From assembly GCA_003566875.1 (NCBI GenBank), contig PXBQ01000522.1:1-22546 (forward strand): a DNA stretch of 22,546 nt, written 5' to 3'. This DNA is from Spirochaetaceae bacterium (lineage in GTDB: Bacteria > Spirochaetota > Spirochaetia > DSM-27196 > PXBQ01). The notes below the pieces were generated by a model. The model was given only the letters and a program-made list of their open reading frames with translations. It did no database searches and was not told the DNA's origin. Numbering within the stretch: the stretch's first letter is position 1; each line of letters starts with the position of its first letter. Position numbers and translations under genes: made by a program. Below are positions 21,008 through 22,546 of the stretch, piece by piece.

Positions 21008-22281
21008 CGATTCTCCTCAGCCGCGGCAAGGGCGGCATCGGCGCGCGACAAGTCGTGTTCGATCCCCGAAACCTCCGAGAGCAAAAACTCGCGCCACCGT
21101 TCGGGCTCAAGCGCGCGCGCGGTGATGAAGAGATCCTTATCTCCCCTGCCCGACATGTTCACGATAATCGCGGTTTCAGCCGGGTAGTTCGGCGCGCGTT
21201 TGATCGCCTCTGCGGCCGCGTGAGCCGACTCGAGCGCAAACACGACACCTTCGTTTCGGGCAAAGAATCTCAGCGCGTCGAGCGATTCACGGTCGGTGGC
21301 CCGCGTGAACTCTACGCGATGGGTGGCTCCGAGTGATGCGAGCTGCGGCCCAATTCCCGGGTAATCGAGCCCCGCGGAAATCGAGTGCGTGTCCTCGACC
21401 TGTCCGTCGTCATCGACGAGGAACAGACTCTTGTAACCGTGCACGATTCCCGGACGGCCTTCACCGGTCATCCTCGCCGCGTGCAGACCGGTTTCGGTAC
21501 CGGTACCACCGGCTTCGACGCCGATCAGCGCCGGGCTCGGGAGATCGAGGTACGGATAGAAAAACCCTATCGCGTTCGATCCGCCACCGACGCACGCGAT
21601 CAACGCCACCACATCGAGGCCGCGCTGTGTCGTCTGCATTACGGTTTCCCGCCCTATCACCGACTGGAACTCCCGAACCATGTCAGGGTACGGAGACGGT
21701 CCAAGCGCCGACCCAATGATGTAGTGCGTATCGGGGAAACTCGCGGCCCAGTCGCGTAGAGCCTCGTTCACCGCGTCCTTGAGCGTGCGCGCTCCGGTTG
21801 TGACCGGCACGACCTCGGCGCCGAACAGTTCCATCCAGAACACGTTCGGCCTCTGCCGCGCGATGTCGATCTCACCCATGTAAATGCGGCAGTTCAGGCC
21901 GAGCTTGGCGCAGACCGCCGCGGTTGCAACACCGTGTTGGCCCGCACCGGTCTCCGCGATGATCCGGGTCTTTCCCATCTGCCGCGCGAGAAGCGCCTGC
22001 CCGACTGCGTTATTGATCTTGTGCGCGCCAGTGTTCGCGAGCCCCTCGAGTTTGATGTATATTTGCGCGCCGCCGAGCGCGCGCGACGCGTTGCTCGCGT
22101 GAAGCAGAGGCGTCGGACGTCCGACGAAAGTGCTCGCGATCTCGTCGAACTCCGCGGCAAACGCCGGTTCGCGCATCGAGTTTTTGAACGCGCTCTCGAG
22201 TTCGTCTAGCGCGGGGCGCAGCACTTCGGCGACGTAACGGCCGCCGAACTCGCCAAAGTAGTCGTTATATAATTCCGGCAT
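21004..22281 (-). CDS. trpB: Tryptophan synthase beta subunit
   Basis: PLP enzyme joining indole and serine to make tryptophan. Landmarks are NDYFGEFGGRYVAEVL at the N-terminus, the PLP lysine K88 in TGAHKINN, catalytic E110 in AETGAGQHGVA, the phosphate-binding VGGGSNAIGFF, and HSISAGLDYPGIGP. At 425 residues it is about 25-30 longer than usual, because of a charged C-terminal tail after GRGDKDLF. The lead-in to the lysine is KLEGLANTGAHK rather than the common KREDLxHTGxHK. The start is ATG 22281: AAGGAGG is 6 nt upstream and MPELYNDYFGEFGG is the normal start; an open frame extending to 22359 overlaps trpF and is low-complexity. It overlaps trpF by 17 bp and trpA by 4 bp. Confidence 0.96.
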   Translation of the reverse strand: MPELYNDYFGEFGGRYVAEVLRPALDELESAFKNSMREPAFAAEFDEIASTFVGRPTPLLHASNASRALGGAQIYIKLEGLANTGAHKINNAVGQALLARQMGKTRIIAETGAGQHGVATAAVCAKLGLNCRIYMGEIDIARQRPNVFWMELFGAEVVPVTTGARTLKDAVNEALRDWAASFPDTHYIIGSALGPSPYPDMVREFQSVIGRETVMQTTQRGLDVVALIACVGGGSNAIGFFYPYLDLPSPALIGVEAGGTGTETGLHAARMTGEGRPGIVHGYKSLFLVDDDGQVEDTHSISAGLDYPGIGPQLASLGATHRVEFTRATDRESLDALRFFARNEGVVFALESAHAAAEAIKRAPNYPAETAIIVNMSGRGDKDLFITARALEPERWREFLLSEVSGIEHDLSRADAALAAAEENR

Positions 22282-22546
22282 TCTCAACCTCCTTGAAGAA
22301 CACCGCGAGCGCCTCGCGGCTCTTCTTACCCGGCGTTTCTTCGAGGCTGCTCGATGCATCGATTAACTCGGGCGAAAAATCCCGGATGATCCGGCGCACG
22401 TTGTGCGGTCCGATTCCACCCGCGAGCCACAGCGGCTGCAGTTCGGCGGCGAGGCTCACCAACCCGGGATCGATCTCTTTCCCGGTGCCACCGTGTCGCG
22501 ACGGGTCGTACGCGTCGACGAGAACCCGTGGCGACCGGTACGTCCG
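22265..22546 (-). CDS. trpF: Phosphoribosylanthranilate isomerase, 3' part
   Basis: The C-terminal 93 residues of TrpF, which isomerises phosphoribosylanthranilate in tryptophan synthesis. The frame is open to the right window edge, so the N-terminal half is missing. Visible are VLVDAYDPSRHGGTGKEID, containing the conserved Asp and GGTG phosphate loop, then PLWLAGGIGPHNVRRII and LIDASSSLEETPGKKS, matching the last strands and the DxSSGvE...GxKD pattern of the family (here S in place of G in SSG). The stop at 22265 lies inside trpB, a 17-bp overlap, so the three trp genes are tightly coupled in the order trpF-trpB-trpA. The operon promoter and any attenuator lie outside the window. Confidence 0.93.
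   Translation of the reverse strand, partial: RTYRSPRVLVDAYDPSRHGGTGKEIDPGLVSLAAELQPLWLAGGIGPHNVRRIIRDFSPELIDASSSLEETPGKKSREALAVFFKEVENAGII
22288..22294 (-). promoter_or_regulatory. Shine-Dalgarno fixing the trpB start
   Basis: AAGGAGG on the minus strand (22294-22288) lies 6 nt before ATG 22281, within the 3' end of trpF. It decides the trpB start against the longer open frame. Confidence 0.85.

Noticed and set aside
22282..22359. N-terminal extension of trpB by 26 codons
   Set aside because: Arg/Ser/Lys-rich sequence read out of frame from trpF; the AAGGAGG site and family alignment place the start at 22281.
1..22546. Mobile elements, CRISPR arrays, tRNA or rRNA genes, riboswitches
   Set aside because: No spaced direct-repeat array, no transposase or integrase, no tRNA cloverleaf and no leader long enough for a riboswitch was seen; the region reads as core chromosome.

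Overview
The window (22.5 kb, GC-rich, almost no intergenic space) looks like ordinary chromosome from a free-living spirochaete. This is inferred from family-level recognition: relaxed lipoboxes on several secreted proteins, a CheD chemotaxis deamidase beside a soluble MCP-like protein, a 529-residue protein resembling a spirochaete-restricted domain of unknown function, a FecR-like exported protein and an MsmX-type ABC ATPase. I see no insertion sequence, prophage, CRISPR array, rRNA or tRNA. No gene-free stretch exceeds about 125 bp.

Layout, left to right. 1-627: 3' part of hflX (+). 716-1237: ogt (+). 1242-2831: DUF5312-like protein (-), divergent from an aminotransferase (2922, +) that is in an operon with a solute-binding lipoprotein (4212, +). 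5564-6691: msmX-type sugar ABC ATPase (+), with its own promoter, Shine-Dalgarno and rho-independent terminator. 6810-9215: a chemotaxis pair, a soluble MCP-like coiled-coil protein and cheD (+). 9212-10324: FecR-like exported protein (-). 10422-14340: hom and glgP (+). 14359-15069: DUF554 membrane protein (-), divergent from a small TPR-like lipoprotein (15194, +). 15602-18681: Crp-like regulator, glmS and a small lipoprotein, all on the minus strand. 18777-19823: lamin-tail-like lipoprotein (+). 19880-20197: trxA (-). 20249-22546: trpF(partial)-trpB-trpA (-).

The metabolic genes cover amino-acid synthesis (hom, trpFBA, aminotransferase), glycogen breakdown (glgP), amino-sugar and cell-wall precursor synthesis (glmS), redox (trxA) and DNA repair (ogt). 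Envelope and sensory functions make up most of the rest.

The most unusual signal is in how genes start. Seven genes have a sigma70-like -35/-10 pair whose -10 hexamer ends only 6-7 nt before the start codon, and an eighth (the FecR-like gene) has a good -10 ending 8 nt before. Transcription would then begin at or within a few bases of the start codon, giving leaderless mRNAs. None of these eight has a usable Shine-Dalgarno. The other genes (solute-binding protein, msmX, hom, glgP, Crp-like, glmS, lamin-tail lipoprotein, trpB, trpA) have a Shine-Dalgarno, and the promoters I can see for hom and the Crp-like gene predict leaders of only about 14 nt. Two start codons (DUF5312-like at 2831, DUF554 at 15069) are best chosen from this architecture. 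A second signal worth testing is that the MCP-like protein and CheD end in nearly the same C-terminal tail (E-x-T-L-F), suggesting a shared docking peptide.
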